64,000 nt of DNA, from the NCBI GenBank assembly GCA_021397835.1, contig JAJFZO010000575.1, positions 129,001 through 193,000 of the forward strand, written 5' to 3'. The DNA is from Moringa oleifera. Taxonomy: Eukaryota > Streptophyta > Magnoliopsida > Brassicales > Moringaceae. The translations under genes were made by a program, and so were the position numbers. The notes beneath the pieces were generated by a model that worked only from the letters and a program-made list of their open reading frames with translations, was not told where the DNA came from and searched no databases. Below, one piece after another: positions 48,672 to 61,932 of this stretch (its first letter is position 1; the number at the start of each line of letters is the position of its first letter).

Positions 48672-51191
48672 TATGAGACATTTATGCATGTGCGGATGGA
48701 TACTAATGAGAACAAGACATGACAACGACAAGATACATAAAGACTGATTTTATTTATTGCTTCAGATTACAAGCCCCTTAATTTGTTGCCCATGATTAAT
48801 CTTTGCTGATAGCTGGAAGCTGGCCCACATATGCTTCAAGCTTACAGAGTCGTCGTGTATATGGATCCCAACATTTTGCTCATTTTGAAGTAGCTGATGC
48901 GGCCTGCCATATGACAGGGAAGTCCGTACACAGTATAGGTTATATGAAGGTGGTATTGATATAAAATCTTAGTAAATTAATATCGTTATTTATTCCCAAT
49001 CACCCTCGCCGTACATAAATTCTTACAGCAGCATTACGTTGTATTGATCCCAAACCTTAATACAAAAAAATTGTGATTCGTCATGCACTCTACTCTCTCT
49101 CTCCCTATTTATCTTCATCATCATTTCATGCATGTGGTGCTACTAGGTCACCGTTGTTTGTTACGTAAGATTGATTGATGGGGTAAAATTATTCCTTCAA
49201 TTATGAGATAAGATTAATCTTCAACATCACCAAATAATCCATTTATTTTGAATTAATATAAATATATTTTTAAAAATTAAAAAAAAAAAACTTTAAACAA
49301 TTGTTTCATTAGCTATTTACAATTCAAACTTCTAATAAATCTTACACACTACTATTTTTATTCTTAACATTCAAATTATTTCAAATAAAAAATTACTTCA
49401 AATTCATCTTATTTTTTATAATACGAATATTATTGATTAAATATTTTTTAATTAATTTATATTGCTTATATTTATAAATTTTATCTATAATCATAGTTTT
49501 TAATTTTAAAATAATAATAAATTATAATCAAACTCTAAAAAATTTAAATTGAAATATATATATTTATTATCTTAATTAATAATAACAATATAATATAAAT
49601 TTTTAATAAAATATTATATTATATTATTTTTGAAGGATAATGATCTCACAAAACCATTATATTTATCTAACCTTATCGATCAAATTTTCACATTTAAAAA
49701 GTGATAAATTAAACTTTAGTTTTTTAATGTGGTATAAATTAAATCTTAACTCAAGTTATGAAAAATTAAAATTATTTTTGTTATTAAATTATTTAAAAAA
49801 TGACTCAAATAAATATTTTCACTCTATTTTGAATTTATCATCCAAATTTAAATAATTTGAGACGTAAGATTTATTTTTCTTGAATTTTTGAATTTTTTAA
49901 CTTTGTAAATTTTAAAAAATATATTTTCAATACTTCTTTACATCGTTAACTCAAAATTCATTGTATAAAATTTTTAATTAGAATCTTTTTATTTTTATTT
50001 TTTAATAAAATTTAATTTAAATTAAATTAATAAATCAAAAATCGATTTATTGTTTTTAAAAAATAAAATTTGATTAGTAATATAAAAAAATATATATATA
50101 TATATATATAACTTTTATGAAAATTTTATCTTATTTTTTAATATTAAAAATTTTAAAATAAATATTATTCCATAAAAATAATCCAATCCTATTTCTAAGC
50201 TGATTACCTTAGAAGGCTATAGGCTATAGCCACGGCGCAAAGAAATCATCCAAACCAAAGGAGGGGACGGGTAAGTTACCTACAGGCGTCAGTCACGGGT
50301 GTCGCGGATTCTTCGTCCAATAACAATTCCTTTACGGTAAGGAGGCGGAGCCGGAGTCAGGCTTCACCCTCAATCCTCAACAGGATAAAAACAAAACACC
50401 AAAACAATCAAACAAACAAAACAGCCCAACACCTGTGCGTATCGTGTAACACAATCCATCTCCACTCTCGTATAACACCAGTAAGTTCCAACATTACTTT
50501 TCATTCCAATCCCATCTCTACTTCCCTACAGGGAATTGATGCTTTTTATTCATACGCCTCCTCCTTTGATCACACTTTGCCTGTCTTTCTGTCTGCCAAC
50601 TCTTACGTACGTATATAAAACTTTGCCCATGATTATGTCTTCTGAATCTGCTTGTTTGACTCCCTTTTCGGCTCATCTACTGCTAAGGCTTCTCTAATGA
50701 GTAAATGCTGTTATCACCAAACCCACTTCCTCGTTCATCTGTTTTGTGATTAAAATATTTGATTACATAATTGGTTTTTTTTTGTGATGATGTTTATTGC
50801 CCCCTCCCCTTGCTTTACTCAAATAATTTGTGTTTATCAAAAGCGCACTCTACCTCTTTAGAAGAAATAATTGACAGTTCAACTACCATTCAAATTATTG
50901 CGGAGCTACTGTTTTCCTTGACTTCAGCTGCTTCATGGAAATAAAAGTTAACACTAGTGTTTGAAGCTATCCATATAAGGATTATTATAGTTTGTCAATC
51001 ATGGAATATGGATCATGTTTTGAAAAATTTCTAAATAAAGTGCTAAAATATCACTCAAAAACTTCCCTAAATGCTACTTTTTAATGGACAAGACTCATTA
51101 TCTTCTGCTTTTGCTGAGACTATGCCATTTTGTTCTGGCTAAGAGGCTAACTTGGAATTTTTTGTAGGAGAGTTTTGAGGCAAAAGTGTTA
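48672..51191. other. AT-rich spacer, then ENT promoter, leader and 5' UTR intron
   Basis: 49200-50200 is strongly AT-rich with a TA microsatellite at about 50090-50111; no gene or transposon family was recognised. From 50220 composition normalises. A leader exon probably ends at 50480 (CACCA/GTAAGT) and a 5' UTR intron runs 50481-51167, its acceptor TTTGTAG lying 24 bases before the ENT start codon. Confidence 0.55.
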
Positions 51192-53449
51192 ATGGCTTCC
51201 CTTGAGGGGGCTCCACCTGAGCTTGAGGTTTGTCATTTAAGTTTTTGATTTCTCTAAGTTAGGAAAAGATTGCTGGAAATATATGTTTGTGAAGCCCATA
51301 ACATCCACTTTCTGTCATTTAGGGGAAACATGCTGCAATGGTTGTGTGCTGGCTTCTGGGAAATGGATGCCTTTTTTCATGGAACAGTATGCTAACAATA
51401 GAAGATTATTATACTTACTTGTTCCCGGTAATTTACTCTTTTGATTTCTGTAAATTTTGATTCTTTTCCAAGATATTTCATGATTACTGCTTTGTACTTT
51501 TTTTATGCCATTAATCTACTGCATCCATGCCTGCACCTTCAGATTTGCTGCATTTAATGTTACTCAATAAACATGGAACCATGAGTCCTTATTGCGTGGC
51601 AGTGCCTAAGTCAAACAATTAGCTTAAACAGCCTTTGCCAACACTCTTATGTACATGATAAATGATGGGCAATGAATCTTTTTCTGTCATCCCTGGTGTC
51701 TTAGTAAATGAATTTTCAGTTAATATTTCCACTTTTTGCAGCGGTACCACCCATCAAGGGTCCTTACTCTCGTATATCAGCCATTTGCTCTTGGAACACT
51801 TGCAGTGCTGGCATACAATGAGGCAAAACTCAATACTAGAAGGCGGAATCTATTTGGATATATGCTATTTTTCATAAGTACCCTTCTAGTTCTATTTGTG
51901 AGTTCCTATTCATATTTCCACATTATGTGTTACTTTGTTGTTTATGTTCCTAATCCTCTATTTTTCACCATGTTACTTTGACACAGTTGGATTTAGCTAC
52001 TTCAGGGAAAGGAGGACTTGGAACTTTTATTGGGATTTGCATAATGAGTGGTGCTTTTGGAGTAGCAGATGCTCATGTGCAGGGCGGAATGATTGGAGAC
52101 CTCTGCTTTATGAGGCCTGAGTTTGTTCAGGTCAGTATTTGTGGTGGCCAGTGTCAACTGATTTCTCTGTTCCTATGTTTAGCTGACCTGGTTCCGAAGT
52201 TTTTGAATCTTTTCTCTAAACTGGATTTCAGTCTTTCCTTGCTGGTTTGGCTGCATCAGGGGCTCTAACCTCCTGTCTAAGGTTAATCACAAAAGCAGCA
52301 TTTGAGAATTCTAAAGATGGCCTTCGCAAGGGAGCCAGTACGTTCAAACTTCATTACTAGGGGTTTCCTTTCATAAAAGAGAGCTAGAAGGAGCACGCTG
52401 AAAATTGTATCATTTGCAATTTTTCTTTTTTCTAAATTTAGTTACTGAAACCAATTTCCTTTGGCTGTCACTTGCAGTTCTGTTCTTTGCAATCTCTTGT
52501 TGCTTTGAGCTTCTTTGTGTTCTTCTATATATGTATGCCTTTCCGAAGCTACCTGTCGTGAAATACTATCGTGCAAAAGCTGCCTCTGAAGGTTCCAAAA
52601 CTGTCTCAGCTGACCTTGCTGCCGGTGGCATCCAGAACTTGCCCAACAAAGAAGTATGACCTGCTTGCGTTGCATAGCAGAATTTTTCTCCTGATTCTCA
52701 GATTGATATATCAGTTAGAATTTGTATTTCTATGCAGGCTGATGAAGATCCAAAAGCACATGAGCGACTTAGCAACAAAGAATTATTGTTTCAGAACATT
52801 GATTATGCAGCAGATCTGTTTCTGATATATGTGCTGACGTTGTCCATTTTCCCTGGATTTTTATCAGAAGATACTGGAAAGCATGGGTTAGGTGAATGGT
52901 AAGTTCCCATTCGCAGAATGCACTGCTTTTTGTGAGTGTTTGAATGAATGCATGCATGGTCACACTCTGAGATTTCATGATATTTCAGGTATGCACTTGT
53001 TTTGATAGCAATGTATAATGTGTGGGATCTTATCGGGAGATACATACCACTGTTGCAATTCTTGAAGTTGGAATCACGAAAAGGTCTCATGATAGCAATT
53101 ATCTGCCGCTTTCTACTCATCCCGGCATTCTACCTCACAGCTAAATATGGTGATCAGGGCTGGATGATTATGCTGACATGCTTCTTGGGTTTAAGTAATG
53201 GTTACCTAACTGTATGCGTTCTTACTTCAGCACCAAAGGGCTATAAGGTCTCTTCACTGCATAACAATTGAGATTTACCAGTTTCTTGAAGTTCTGAATA
53301 GCCCGAAGTATAACACTGGGGTTTGTTTTTCTTTTTCGTAGGGACCAGAGCAAAATGCCCTCGGAAATCTGCTGGTGTTGTTTCTTCTAGGAGGTATCTT
53401 TGCAGGGGTTACACTTGACTGGTTATGGCTCATTGGTAAGGGTTGGTGA
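51192..53449 (+). CDS. Equilibrative nucleoside transporter (ENT family, ENT3-like)
   Basis: Nine exons by eye, 51192-51227, 51323-51427, 51742-51897, 51987-52130, 52232-52337, 52478-52653, 52738-52898, 52989-53247 and 53342-53449, give 416 residues (Arabidopsis ENT3 about 418) with continuous phases. Helix 1 is AAMVVCWLLGNGCLFSWNSM, followed by YHPSRVLTLVYQP. The conserved block SGAFGVADAHVQGGMIGDL is present, then MRPEFVQSFLAGLAASGAL. A loop (KYYRAKAASEGSKTVSADLA) precedes the second helix bundle. Near the end are LSNGYLTVCVLTSAPKGYK and GPEQNALGNLLVLFLLGGIF, finishing LDWLWLIGKGW. Plant ENTs are plasma-membrane nucleoside uptake carriers, often proton-coupled; the substrate is inferred. 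The first donor (GAG/GTTTGT) is weak but preserves the frame. Confidence 0.93.
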
Positions 53450-54997
53450 ACCTAAATTCTTGAAGCTGAGTTGATAACGGTTTTTGCTTTAATAATTTAA
53501 GCTTAGGGACGACAGTATTCCTAATTCTACTTAGCTTTTGAATTGATGGCAAGATCTAAACATGAACCATCCTTTGCGAATAATACTGGGCTGGTGGCCT
53601 ACTGATACATAGTAAGATCCACCTCCTTAACTTTGGTCAAAGAAGTGTAAATAATTAGCTGATTGTTTGTCTTGTTTTGAAATTGTCAACATTCTGGCTG
53701 GATCAAAATGTCATCCAATTTTTTGAAAGCTTAACTTTTGAAGAGATATATTATGAATAATTGTTCCTTTGTTATTGATATTGTGATACAGCTTTTAGTG
53801 TCCCTCTGGGTGGAATTCTATCTAGTAATGGAAGCCTGGCTTTGAGTTATTTTATAGAGCGTGGGATATAAATGGTGAAGGAAGATGTGAAAAAATATGC
53901 TGGCAACGACGACCCCTCTACTTCCTCTCATGCTTGTTTGTACAACATAATTCTTGTCACTGTCATGAATACAACCAAAAAAAAAAAAAAATTCAATGAG
54001 AAGCAAAAAGAGGAAGTGTGTTTTATTGCCCTTTCAAAACCAGAAAGCCATGGTCTCGCAACTGGCAAAAGTAGCAAGAGAAGTCAACAGAAAGCCCGAT
54101 GATGGAAACATCAGGACCCCAAGGATAGGTGTGATACATCATCATGTTCTATTTCAAACAGAGAACGTCCTTTGGATGGATGAGCGCCTTAAGCAGCATT
54201 AGTACATTAAACGACAAACGTGCAACCCTAATTCTCTCCCTCGAGCATGTGCGGTCACTTTTTTTGAAGGTGATTGATTATTGGGAGATTTAATTTGGCT
54301 CATATGCCATCACTTCTTATGAGATTAAATTTATACTAACCCAAATAATTGGGAGCAGTGGTTCTTTGCTGCAAATTAAATTGCCATTCGACCAACATAC
54401 TCATCCTTGGGATTAGCCAAAGACTCTCTCTGGATGGGATTAGCTTATTATATACATATATATCATCGCCTTCAGGATCCTTCAACCAAATCCAGACAAT
54501 CTCCTGGAGAGTGACGGGCGCTACACCCTAGAATTACACGACCCCAGAGTGTAAAGAGGACTTCGATACCTGTTGAATGTTAAACAGGACTATGTGTCTA
54601 GTGGCCAACCCCTCCAATACGCTGTTTAAGATCCAAGATTGCCAAAAACACAGAACCATAGATAAACCTTGTGCACTGAATCATCACAGCCCAGGATAGC
54701 AAGCAATATCCCACTGCCAGTGCTAGTCTAATAAGCATTTTCCAGCTAAAACCTACCGGCCAGGGTAAAGGCACAAGCTTACAGCAAAGAATTCCCCGCT
54801 TTTCTACTGTTCACTGCATCCAAAAACAGAGTCCGGAAAGTGAAAAGACAGAGCAGAAATTTACAGAGAGCAAAAAGACAATATCCCCCCGATGCTCTGT
54901 TTTGTCTGTTAGCTTCACGTGAACCCAACAGAACAGATGCTTCAAAAAAAAAAAAATATTACAGAGCCAACACAACAATACAGACTCATCCTATCCC
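53450..54997. other. ENT 3' UTR and convergent spacer
   Basis: No gene recognised. A poly-A tract is at 53978-53991 and another at 54944-54956. The left part is probably ENT 3' UTR and the right end 3' UTR of the GPI-anchored protein. Confidence 0.4.
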
Positions 54998-56581
54998 TTA
55001 AACCATCATCAGAGATCCCCCAACGATTAGGGGCAAAATAGGAAACCTCAATACCCACAAATGAGGCCAGGGTAGCGATGGCCGTGCTGAACACGACCCG
55101 CTGCTTTCTAACTGTAGAGAATCAACGGCCAAGGGCATGTTCTCTTGGTCCGGGCTGCACTTGGACTCGTGCGGAGGGTGCGCACTGTACATGACGGCTC
55201 GCAGCACAGCCGATACGGTGGGTATGTATGCCGTTTTGTTGCGCGCTAGCAACCATGTCAACCCCATAAGCTGGCAGTCCCTATCGAACATCTTGTTTGC
55301 CCTCTCACTCGTCGGCTCGTCCTCTGTTCCGATCTTGTGTCTTCCCTTTAACTGCAAATCGTAAGGGAAGGACATCTCAGTCAAAAAAACACCATGGCTT
55401 TGGCAAAACAGAAGGCCGGCTATGTGTTTCTGCACCAGCGACTGTCAAAGAATAGAGCTTTTCTGCACTGTTTGAAATGTAATAAGGATGCAGATGGGGG
55501 CTAGGGCATTATCTCTGGGTCTACCAGAATCACTCTCCTTTCTTTCACAAAATGGTAAAAGAAACCAAGAGTTTGTGACACCTCACTTTCCAGCCTCTGC
55601 CATTGATCATGTGATTATCAGCTATCACTCAAATTAATTATAATTTATATCCTCTCTGTTGTTTTGGAAAATGTTTCTCCAATTCAACACTAGCAGGAAA
55701 CAGAAGTGTGGGCAGGACATTTATTTAAGTGCATTAATCGAACAAGGTTAAACCCGACAACTTAACCGGAAAAGCAGCCTAGTTTCAGCAGCAAATGCTC
55801 TTACATGAATCATGCCGATATAAAGACGAGACTCGAAAACTCGGAGAAATGATCGATGGAACACAAAAGGCATGCATTATGCTAGGAAAGAAGAGAAAAA
55901 CAAGAAAGGAAAAGAGAGACTGACCTTTTGGAGAGCACCAAGGCACTTGGTACACCCCGCATAAGTAGAGTTTTTGCAGTTCCTCTCCAGATTCTTAACG
56001 GCCGCTGTGGGAGTCACGTTATGAAACCCCGACGAAACGTTGAAGGCGGCCGGACAGCTCAGCGAGCTAATCTGGTGGAGCCGGATTCCGCAGAAGCATA
56101 AGATAGCATCGCAGGTCGCGTTCGGCTGAGGGATCCTAACGTTCTTGCTCAGAAGCGCGCTTTGCAGCGAGTTCACGCACTTCTGCGAATCGTCAGGCAT
56201 CATTGGTAGGTCCCGGTCCGAGGCCGCTGGAGCCGGAGCCGGAGCCTGGACTTGGAGAGCAGAACGCGCGTGGGCTGCGAAGAGCCAAGCCGCTAGGACC
56301 GGGCAGCAACGGCTTCGGTCGAGGTCCCGGCCGCAGGCCTCGTTGACGCCGCCGAATAGCTCGTCTGAGAGGTCAAGCCGGCAGATTTGGGCTTCAGTCT
56401 GGACAGGAAACGCGGGCACCGTATTGGGGGAAGAATACTCGCTGGGTTTTATCGGCTGGTCGTGACCGGAAACAGGTTCGGCCAGTAAAGCAGCGAGGGA
56501 GTGAGAAAGCAGGCATGAGAAGAGAATGGTTAATATGAAAGTGAAGGTGTGTTTTTGCATTTTTGGCAGTGAAACGATCAA
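54998..56581 (-). CDS. GPI-anchored SPARK-domain protein (At4g28100 type)
   Basis: Two exons, 56581-55925 and 55351-54998, joined in phase 0, give 336 residues. A signal peptide covers about 1-31 (KHTFTFILTILFSCLLSHSL). The Cys-rich ectodomain follows: ICRLDLSDELFGGVNEACGR, DRSRCCPVLAAWLFAAHARS, an Ala/Pro linker (QAPAPAPAAS), CDAILCFCGIRLHQISSLSC and CKNSTYAGCTKCLGALQK. Exon 2 adds DRDCQLMGLTWLLARNKTAY, PTVSAVLRAVMY and CSPDQENMPLAVDSL. The end is hydrophobic (FPILPLIVGGSLMMV), as in a GPI-attachment signal. It should sit on the outer face of the plasma membrane; molecular function unknown. A second in-frame Met at 56560 could be the true start. Confidence 0.92.
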
Positions 56582-59500
56582 GTGTGTTTCAGCCTTCTCT
56601 ATAATCAGTGTTTAGAGGTTGTTGTTTACTTATGATCGAAGGTGGTTTTGGTGAGGAAAAAGATGGGTAAAGTGAGGAGATGACTTGGAATGGGAGAGAA
56701 GAGTGTGGGTAAAAGAAAAGGAAAAGAAAAGCTTTGGCTGTGCTTCTTTGTGTAGTTTGTTTTGTTCAGAGAGTATGTCCAACAGAGTACTTTATTAGTT
56801 ACTGGGGAATTATGGATGGTAAAGTGAGAAGAAGAGGAAGAGATTCAGGAGATATTGAAAGGAAGCCTAGCAGTTAACTTGCTTGAGCTTCTGGTATCGA
56901 CCCAGCTGAGCTTAAGAAAGGAATGTGCGGAAGATGAAGGGACGAGGGAGGTGGGTATTGTTGTTGTGTCTCACTCTCTGCCTAGGAAGCAGGGAGAGTG
57001 AGAGAAATGACAGGCTACGGATTGAGGATCCACATGAAAAAGGGCACTCCCACCACCTCAGACGCTCCAAGTTCACGAAAGAAAGCAATAATGCATTTAT
57101 CTAATACGCCCTACTTATTTTATATATTTTTATGGAGTAGTTTTTAATTTATAAAAGAGATGGGACCATTGAGGGAAGGAAGAGGGATTCGTTGGAGAAG
57201 AAAGGCTGTCTAAGGTTTTGGCAACTTGTGTTGTCCTTTTCCCTTCCATTCTGTATCCTCTGGTGGTGGTAGTGGTGGGCTGGTATTATAATGGCCAAAT
57301 GCGAGTGCCTGAGCCTTCTTGTTTTTATCTCATCGCTTGCTTTCAACCATTGCTGTGTTTTCTTTTGTTGCTCTAGTGTACACAAAACCCAGTGTTTAAT
57401 TTAAGCTTCCTCTCTCATCTCATGGTTTGATCATGCCTAACTTTTTTTTTAAAGTCCAGAGGAAAAAAAGGGAGAGAGAGAAGGGAGAAAAAAGAAAGAA
57501 AGTGATAAACCCTTTATGTAAGTAACCAGGATTGATGATTACAAGCTTTTGGTGAGAGCAGCAGTGTAAACGATCGTGAAGTTGATCAGATATTAACCCA
57601 TACAAACACTGTAAAACAAGTAAGGGACAAACCTTATTTATCTACCATTTGGAGATTATGTGTCATGTTTCATGATGAAGCCCAAATTTTGTTTGCTGAT
57701 GAATGACACGATACCCATAAAAAAGGAAGGGAGCTCTGCTCGTGCTCTGTTGGTGATAAAAAAAGGGGACAGACACATCACCTGGTTGAAGATAGTTGGC
57801 TTTGTATTCTGAACACCAGTTTTTTGTTAAAGACCGAAAAGGAAAAAAAAAAAAAAAAGAGAAAGAATGATGAATTAGAGTGATACAATATGGAAGACGA
57901 GGTGGGGCTTTGCTGAGACACAACAAACATACCAAGATGAGGATGAGCCTCTTCTTCTTTTTCAAACTTTCCTTATTTTGTTTTTTTCATCGCAATCAGC
58001 CACCACCAACTAATACCCACTTTGTTCTCTTTTTCACTCCAGCGCCCACCAATCATGTATCTATAATTTCATGACATCTCAGAACAGGAAGAAAAAGAAA
58101 CCCACCATCTTTCTTTAGAGTTTTGAGTCTCTCTGTGAAAGTCTATTGCTTTTGGAGGTAATATAAAGTTTAAACAATTATTTATTAATTGAACTTTTCA
58201 ATAATCATTTCACGTGGAACAAAGTCATGGTATCAGTGTATTGTTGCAAAGACATAACAGATACTTCCAAAAAAAAAAAGCAACTAACAAACCAAGCCAT
58301 GACACCTATATTCTCCATTTCTAAATGTAATTTTTCTCTTTTGCATATTCCGTGTTTATGAAGGACAAAGATCCTAAAGCAGGTTCAATCGCCAAACAGA
58401 ATGAATGCTTTTTAATTAACCAGAGGACGCAAATCACAAGGTTGTGTCCGTCCTCTAAACACATACATGAAACGTGTAAAGCGTCGATCAAGCAAAAAGT
58501 CTACTTTTAGGGAAAGCTTTCCCTCTCATTTCCCTATAAATTTTCTCTGCTTTTTCTGTGACTGTTGTGTTTTCCTTTTTGGTTTTCGGTTGGGGCCCTC
58601 TGTTTTGGTGACGACTTTTTCTTAAAAAATTCATAGTATTTCTACACAGATAATACAAAAGAAAAAAAAAAAAAGAGAGGGTGAAATGATGGTGTTGCAA
58701 ATAGGGGTGTAAAATGTACAATTTCAGGCTTCAGCCTTGGGCTTGGTTTAGCTCATCCAGGAAGGCAATCCCCTGAGTCTGCCGACCCGTTTCTGTTTTC
58801 CTCTTTCAGACTTTTCGGCTGCAAAAGTTTGTCAACATGTTGCCCCCACCCCCACTTTCTCTGTTTCTTTTTTCTTTATTCTGCTGAATTCATAGGCCTG
58901 TTTTCTTTTTGGTTACTGTAAATAATCCAAAAGGAAAAGTAAGTTAGCCATTTCAGTATTTTTCTATTTTATTTTGAAATACCATCTTCAAACCAAGCAA
59001 TGCAGCTGGTCTGTCCTAACTCAACTCAGCAAGTTTAATTAGTAAGCTATAAAGATTCGTTTATACTTTGATCCTCTTTCCTCAAGTCCATCCTTGCATT
59101 TGATCAGGGCTGAGACCTCTGGAAACCTAATTCGATCAATCACCAAAAATGGTACAAGTGGGAAAAAAAAGTTGAACTGAGATTAAGTTGGGCAGCCTAA
59201 GATCGTCTAAAGTGACACTGATTATGTGCAGAATGTCTTTTTCTGTGGGTTTCAAAATGGTTCATTATACATGCCCCTTCTCTTCCATAGAAAGGATGAA
59301 GCCACGAAAGCAAGCATGAGAACCCACAGCGAACGTGGGACCTTCTGACTGAATGGCTCTTAATTCTATCCGCGTACAATGTTTATAAAACAACAATCCT
59401 AAAGGTAAAATGATTTGGGAATCATGAAAAGAAGGTGAGGATGGTGGGAGATAGTGTCTCCTGTACCTTCAACTTTTCAAAAAAAAGCCAAAAGAAGCAC

Positions 59501-60687
59501 AGAGGAAACTGTTGATCGCATCTGCCATTCCAAGTCGCTACACCCACCACCGCCACCATATACGTGATGGGCACTGAAATGATTTTTCTAGAATGCCTTC
59601 AATCCAAAGGTTCAAAATAATAAATGCCAAGATCGAGCAGCCTTCTGATCTGGTGATTATGTGCTCTTTGGTGGTTTCCAGTTTAGTTTATTATTCCCTT
59701 GTTGGAAACTCCACTACCAATTATAATAATGTAGTGCTTTATAAGTAGGTCGGGATTAAATATAAGGTTAATTATGAAGGGTGAGACTGCAAGTAAATCA
59801 CAAGAAGATCAAAAGGGTGCAAGGATTGATTTGAAAGGGTCTCAAGTTGAGAAGACTTTGAACTAGTTGAATACATACAAACCATCTTTTTGGAAAGCAT
59901 GATGATGCCCTGAAAATATGTTTTGTTAGAAAATATTGGTTTCTGAGTCCAATCCAATTGACAGCCTTGGCTCAACTGCATGCGTCTTCACTTCACGTGC
60001 AACTTGGCATCTCTGTTTGCTTCTTGATTCAAGTAAATAAAAAAGGTGAAGAAAAAAGCACCTAGGACCAGGAGGATTCAAGCATTGATAGGCTTTTCAC
60101 CAAAAGTGCTCTTTTTCTACCATGTTTAAAAGTAAAGCAGCCCTGGAATTTTGAAGGGAAATGATGCATTGGGTGATTCAATGATTCTTACTTCGCAAAT
60201 CTTTGGAGAGCAGAATGATTTCAAAATTATGAAAAGATGGAGATGGGACGAGCTGCATCTTAAGTCTGTGCTGGGCACCAATGTGGCCAGTATGTGGGAC
60301 ACTGATTGTTTTGTTTAGTGGTCAGGACGTTTCGGGTTAAAGAGCAGGGAAGATGGGCAGATGGGTTTTGAAGGTGGGCTCACAAGCCATCCAATGCCCA
60401 GGTTCATGGTATTATTTGGTGTGAGATAGGGCCGTACATGCTTCAAGCCCACATCTCACTCACTGCTCCGGTCGTGGAAGTCAACCCTTCTTTCCTCAAC
60501 GTATGATGTGAGGTTTGTTTTCTTATAGATCTGACTCGTCAGATTTACCCAACATTTACACAAATACGTATGGCCACCCACCACAACTTATATATGCTTT
60601 CTGTTTGAAGCTAAGACTACACCATAATTGTGCTCCTTGTGGCCTTCACAAATTACGGCACTTTATCTCTTATCACAAAGTACATAT
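56582..60687. other. Long gene-free stretch upstream of the GPI protein gene
   Basis: No gene recognised on either strand. GA-rich leader-like sequence at 56640-56880 probably belongs to the GPI gene's promoter. A short hairpin is at 56969-57003. Homopurine and homopyrimidine tracts occur at 57440-57505, 57835-57865 and 58650-58680. The rest is ordinary spacer. Confidence 0.45.
56969..57003. repeat. Small hairpin-forming inverted repeat
   Basis: Left arm TCTCACTCTCTGC (56969-56981) and right arm GCAGGGAGAGTGAGA (56989-57003) are complementary apart from two extra bases, around a 7-base loop CTAGGAA. It lies about 390 bases upstream of the GPI gene's ATG, in its promoter. Confidence 0.6.
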
Positions 60688-61050
60688 CTAGACGGAGAAG
60701 AAAGAGTGAAGAAAGAAGGGATGAAGCGGATAGATATATAGCCTCCAAGACACAGAAAGGTGAGCCATTGAGTCAAGAAATGCGTCTGGATTTATCCTAA
60801 AAAGCTTGACGAGAAAAGCAACGAAGGTGCCGCTCCCATCTGAATCCCTGCCACTAAAATTCGGCACATATTCCTTTATGATCAGTGATCGTAGCTTTAG
60901 AAAATAGAAAGAAAAAGAGGCCATACATACACTGTTATATGTGAAGACAAAATTATACTTTTTCAATGCTTTGAAAATTGAAGCTTCGAGTTGTGGATGA
61001 GAACCAACAGGCACTCCGGTTGATGGAAAAAGTGGCCGGGACTCTACCAT
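60688..61050 (-). CDS. Unrecognised 120-residue open frame, possible small gene
   Basis: The frame starts MVESRPLFPSTGVPVGSHPQ and LEASIFKALKK, which reads like natural protein, and later has EYVPNFSGRDSDGSGTFVAF, LVKLFRINPDAFLDSMAHLS. The middle (YNSVCMASFSFYF) looks like translated intron, but no splice pair restores a clean frame: GTATAA after ALKK to TTTCTAAAG leaves a phase mismatch. I do not recognise a family. It may be a small gene with an intron I misplaced, a decayed gene or chance. Confidence 0.25.
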   Translation of the reverse strand: MVESRPLFPSTGVPVGSHPQLEASIFKALKKYNFVFTYNSVCMASFSFYFLKLRSLIIKEYVPNFSGRDSDGSGTFVAFLVKLFRINPDAFLDSMAHLSVSWRLYIYPLHPFFLHSFFSV

Positions 61051-61932
61051 GTGAGTTGGTGAGACTGAATTGAAGCCTCCAGCTTACCATGTGGACGAAG
61101 AAGAAGAAGATGGTGACGGCCTCCATGACGCTTTATTACGCAACAAGTTAGCTATTTTTAGAAAATGTCTTCTGCAGGCCACTAGGAAAGAGATTAAAGC
61201 ATTTGGACGGAGATTTGAATGATCATCTGAAACCCAATATTTGATACCCTTATATATATTACCCTCTGGCTAGCTAGCTACTGTGATAAGACACCATTTG
61301 TCTATTCATATATTTTGATCCTACCAAATAAAGTCTCAATTAATTTATTTATGGACATATATCAATTTGCCTTTGTCAAGTCTCTCCAGTTACACTTCTA
61401 GCATTCAATTTTATATTCTTCTTGACAACATCCTTCCCTTCAAGTTCTTCTCATCAGGTTAATTTAAGGGGACATTGATTAATAAATCAACCAAAGTCAC
61501 CCATTTTGTTTAATTATACAGTCATCCAACTTCCTTATTAGACTATGCATGATAATCGTTTATCATCAGTTGATCATACAACCTTCCATCGTGTCTAAAT
61601 TGAGTCAGATGCTTGATTTAATTATTGATGGACACAAAGACAATAATTGCAATAACATCTTGTCATTATTTTCCATCAGACAAGACGTGTATATATATTG
61701 AATAATATTGGATCATGCATATCTAATGCATGAAATGAATGGAAAAGAATATATATGTAAGTACAATAATTGACAATCTCATATTTATCTGTTTGCAACC
61801 ACATATGTAGCTAACCAATGGTGAAAAAACAACAAAGAATCCCTTCTATCAACAAAAGCCTACACACCAATTATCACAAGCAACAATCATTTCAAACACA
61901 AGACAACTTTATCACATATATAATTGTGTTAT
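61051..61932. other. Spacer and 3' UTR of the S11-type MYB gene
   Basis: No gene recognised. Two GAAGAA repeats lie at 61098-61111 and TATATAT tracts at 61251-61258 and 61689-61699. The right end is likely the MYB 3' UTR. Confidence 0.4.
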
